Shown: piece by piece, positions 4,416-5,424 of the stretch | Position numbering within the stretch: position 1 is the stretch's first letter | Layout: each line of letters starts with the position of its first letter | Assembly: GCA_937958315.1 (NCBI GenBank) | Contig: CALFGH010000037.1 | Coordinates: forward strand, 1-5,424 | Length of the DNA: 5,424 nucleotides | From: an uncultured Collinsella sp. | GTDB taxonomy: Bacteria; Actinomycetota; Coriobacteriia; Coriobacteriales; Coriobacteriaceae | Direction: 5' to 3' | Notes under the pieces: model-generated | What the model saw: the letters and a program-made list of their open reading frames with translations, nothing else | What the model was told of the DNA's origin: nothing | Database searches by the model: none | Program-made: the position numbers and the translations under genes

Positions 4416-4745
4416 GGCGGGGCCGTGTTCGCCGGTACGGATGCGGATGACTTCCTCGACCGGCTCGACCCAAATCTTGCCGTCTCCAACGGCACCGGTG
4501 CGAGCGGCGTTGCAGATAATCTCGACAATGCCGTCGACGTGCTCGTCGGCGCAGATGAGGGTGAACTGCACCTTAGGAATCGTGTTGACAAGCAACTCGT
4601 TGCCGCGCACGTATTCCTTCCAGCCATGTTGCGCACCGCAGCCCTGCACCTGGTTGATAGTCATACCGCGAACATCAGCAGCAAACAGCGCGTCTTTAAG
4701 AACCTCAAGCTTCTCAGCACGAACGATCGCCGTAATCTTCTTCAT
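4407..4745 (-). CDS. glnK: PII-family nitrogen signal protein, GlnB/GlnK type (112 aa)
   Basis: This is a trimeric cytoplasmic sensor that binds ATP/ADP and 2-oxoglutarate and regulates nitrogen uptake, typically by inserting its T-loop into an AmtB channel pore. The length of 112 aa is exactly that of the family. Gln39, a 2-oxoglutarate ligand, and Lys58 are present, as are the nucleotide-loop RTGAVGDGKIWV and the C-terminal IRIRTGEHG. The T-loop reads GWKEYVRGNELLVN: position 51, the tyrosine uridylylated in proteobacteria, is Leu, and position 46 is Val, with a tyrosine only at 45. Canonical modification is therefore unlikely, as in many Gram-positive PII proteins. The ribosome binding site GAGG lies 8 bases before the ATG. 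The adjacent upstream ammonium channel gene supports the name glnK; glnB is an equally possible label. Confidence 0.95.
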   Translation of the reverse strand: MKKITAIVRAEKLEVLKDALFAADVRGMTINQVQGCGAQHGWKEYVRGNELLVNTIPKVQFTLICADEHVDGIVEIICNAARTGAVGDGKIWVEPVEEVIRIRTGEHGPAAV

Positions 4746-4777
4746 AGTGAATTCCTCTCTTTAATAAAGAAATGAAT

Positions 4778-4793
4778 TGCCATTCACATGGCA
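4778..4793. promoter_or_regulatory. Small stem-loop in the glnK leader
   Basis: TGCCAT and ATGGCA form a 6-bp stem with loop TCAC. On the minus strand it is followed by a T-rich stretch (ATTCATTTCTTT) and then the glnK ribosome binding site. It could be a weak terminator or attenuator reducing read-through from amtB, or a regulator-binding palindrome; the sequence alone does not decide. Confidence 0.3.
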
Positions 4794-4851
4794 CGGGTTT
4801 TCCAGGTGCCGCAAACCAACCTCAGAGATCAAAAAGTTCAACTGACTGGTC

Positions 4852-4960
4852 TTAGCAGGTTTCCCAAGTGCCGCAGATTGCCGTGAAAGAGGAGCGAAGC
4901 GTACTTAAGTACGTGAGCGACGATTGAACAGCAAGGTGCGGTGCTTGGGGAAGCTGCTAA
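4852..4960. repeat. Large imperfect inverted repeat between amtB and glnK
   Basis: The arms at 4852-4875 and 4937-4960 pair over 24 positions with one mismatch (G4859/G4953) and three G-U pairs in plus-strand RNA. In minus-strand RNA those three become A-C mismatches. The outer arm includes the amtB stop codon (4959-4957). The centre is a 14-bp palindrome, CGTACTTAAGTACG (4900-4913), flanked by two GAGCGA-like repeats, and TTGC/GCAA (4878-4881, 4931-4934) gives a further inner stem. A direct copy of part of the left arm lies at 4798-4813 (14 of 16 matches to 4860-4875). It resembles a dispersed intergenic element. With the leader, it fills the 211-base gap, in which I see no gene. Confidence 0.6.
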
Positions 4961-5424
4961 TCGAGTCCCGAGAAGGAGGGATATGCGCTCTCGCCGTGCT
5001 GACTCGCATCCAAGCCCAACGCCTCGTCGGCCTCGTCCACACGCAGGCTGCCGTGGAACAGCGCCTTGACCACCGCGGCGATCACCAAGTCGAGCATCAG
5101 CACAATAACGACCGTCACCACAATGCCCAGAACCTGCGAGACAAGCAGCGACACGTCGCCCGTATAGAACAGGCCGCCCTTACCGGTCCACGAGAGCTCC
5201 GGCACGCAGAACAGGCCCGTGAGCACGCCACCCAAGATGCCGCCAATGCCGTGGCAGCCAAACGCGTCGAGCGCGTCGTCGTAGCCGAACTTGGTCTTAA
5301 GATGGCTGATGGCCAGGTAGCAGACGGGCGATACGATCAGGCCCATGACCAGCGCCGCCCACGGCTCGACAAAGCCCGCGCCCGGCGTGACCACCACGAG
5401 GCCCGCAACCAGACCAGTGCTGGC
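4957..5424 (-). CDS. amtB: Ammonium transporter AmtB/Amt, C-terminal part (155 aa visible)
   Basis: This is the 3' portion of an Amt/Mep/Rh-family ammonium channel, a trimeric membrane protein of about 11 helices; the 5' part lies beyond the right edge. The family signature DDALDAFGCHGIGGILGG is present, holding the second histidine of the conserved pore His pair (equivalent to His318 of E. coli AmtB). Visible hydrophobic segments are VEPWAALVMGLIVSPVCYLA, the GIGGILGGVLTGLF stretch and a long C-terminal helix (VSQVLGIVVTVVIVLMLDLV). The cytoplasmic tail RVDEADEALGLDASQHGESA matches the usual GLDxxxHGExAY ending that contacts PII. The next gene downstream is the PII partner. Translation starts outside the window, so an internal GTG at 5397 should not be used as the start. 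Confidence 0.95.
   Translation of the reverse strand, partial: ASTGLVAGLVVVTPGAGFVEPWAALVMGLIVSPVCYLAISHLKTKFGYDDALDAFGCHGIGGILGGVLTGLFCVPELSWTGKGGLFYTGDVSLLVSQVLGIVVTVVIVLMLDLVIAAVVKALFHGSLRVDEADEALGLDASQHGESAYPSFSGLD

Noticed and set aside
4368..4775. Plus-strand frames of about 135 codons over the PII gene
   Set aside because: They are antisense to a clear, full-length PII gene; high-GC coding sequence often leaves the opposite strand open.
1..5424. CRISPR array, tRNA, rRNA or insertion sequence
   Set aside because: No regularly spaced repeats, no cloverleaf with a CCA end, no rRNA-like stretch and no transposase reading frame were seen on either strand.

Overview
The window looks like chromosomal DNA of a Gram-positive, moderately GC-rich gut actinobacterium, most likely a Coriobacteriia member such as Collinsella. 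This is an inference from the base composition, the strong AGGAGG-type ribosome binding sites, the clostridial-style PII protein and the interspersed hairpin repeats; I could not search a database. All confident protein genes lie on the minus strand, so transcription runs from right to left.

From the right edge: the 3' part of an ammonium channel gene (amtB type, 4957-5424) is followed by a PII signal protein gene (glnB/glnK, 4407-4745). This is the classical nitrogen pair, in which PII gates the channel. The 211-base gap between them holds a large imperfect inverted repeat. Next come a TetR-family repressor (3670-4332) and a 12-helix MFS efflux transporter (2306-3568). They are separated by a terminator-like hairpin and two related palindromic operators, which suggests a regulated efflux pair. 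A Cof-type HAD phosphatase follows (1333-2190). Its translation start lies in one arm of a perfect 21-bp inverted repeat, with a -10-like box in the loop. At the left end, a second TetR-family gene (68-778) is followed after 11 bases by the start of another gene (1-56), cut by the window edge.

The most interesting part is the stretch 870-1331, which at first looks empty. It holds a 41-codon minus-strand gene (1053-1178) for a small membrane peptide with a very basic tail. Upstream is an AT-rich promoter region with a 20-bp palindrome matching the Gram-positive LexA (SOS) box at 13 of 14 positions. A leader hairpin can mask the ribosome binding site. A convergent plus-strand promoter (956-984) would start a short two-hairpin RNA that runs into the 3' end of the small gene. 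This layout matches Gram-positive type I toxin-antitoxin loci (txpA/RatA, bsrG/SR4, par/fst), and the SOS control recalls tisB. Related REP-like hairpins lie on both sides (870-899 and 1305-1331). The toxin role is inference; the small ORF, box, hairpins and promoter-like elements are directly visible.

I found no tRNA, rRNA, CRISPR array or transposase gene.
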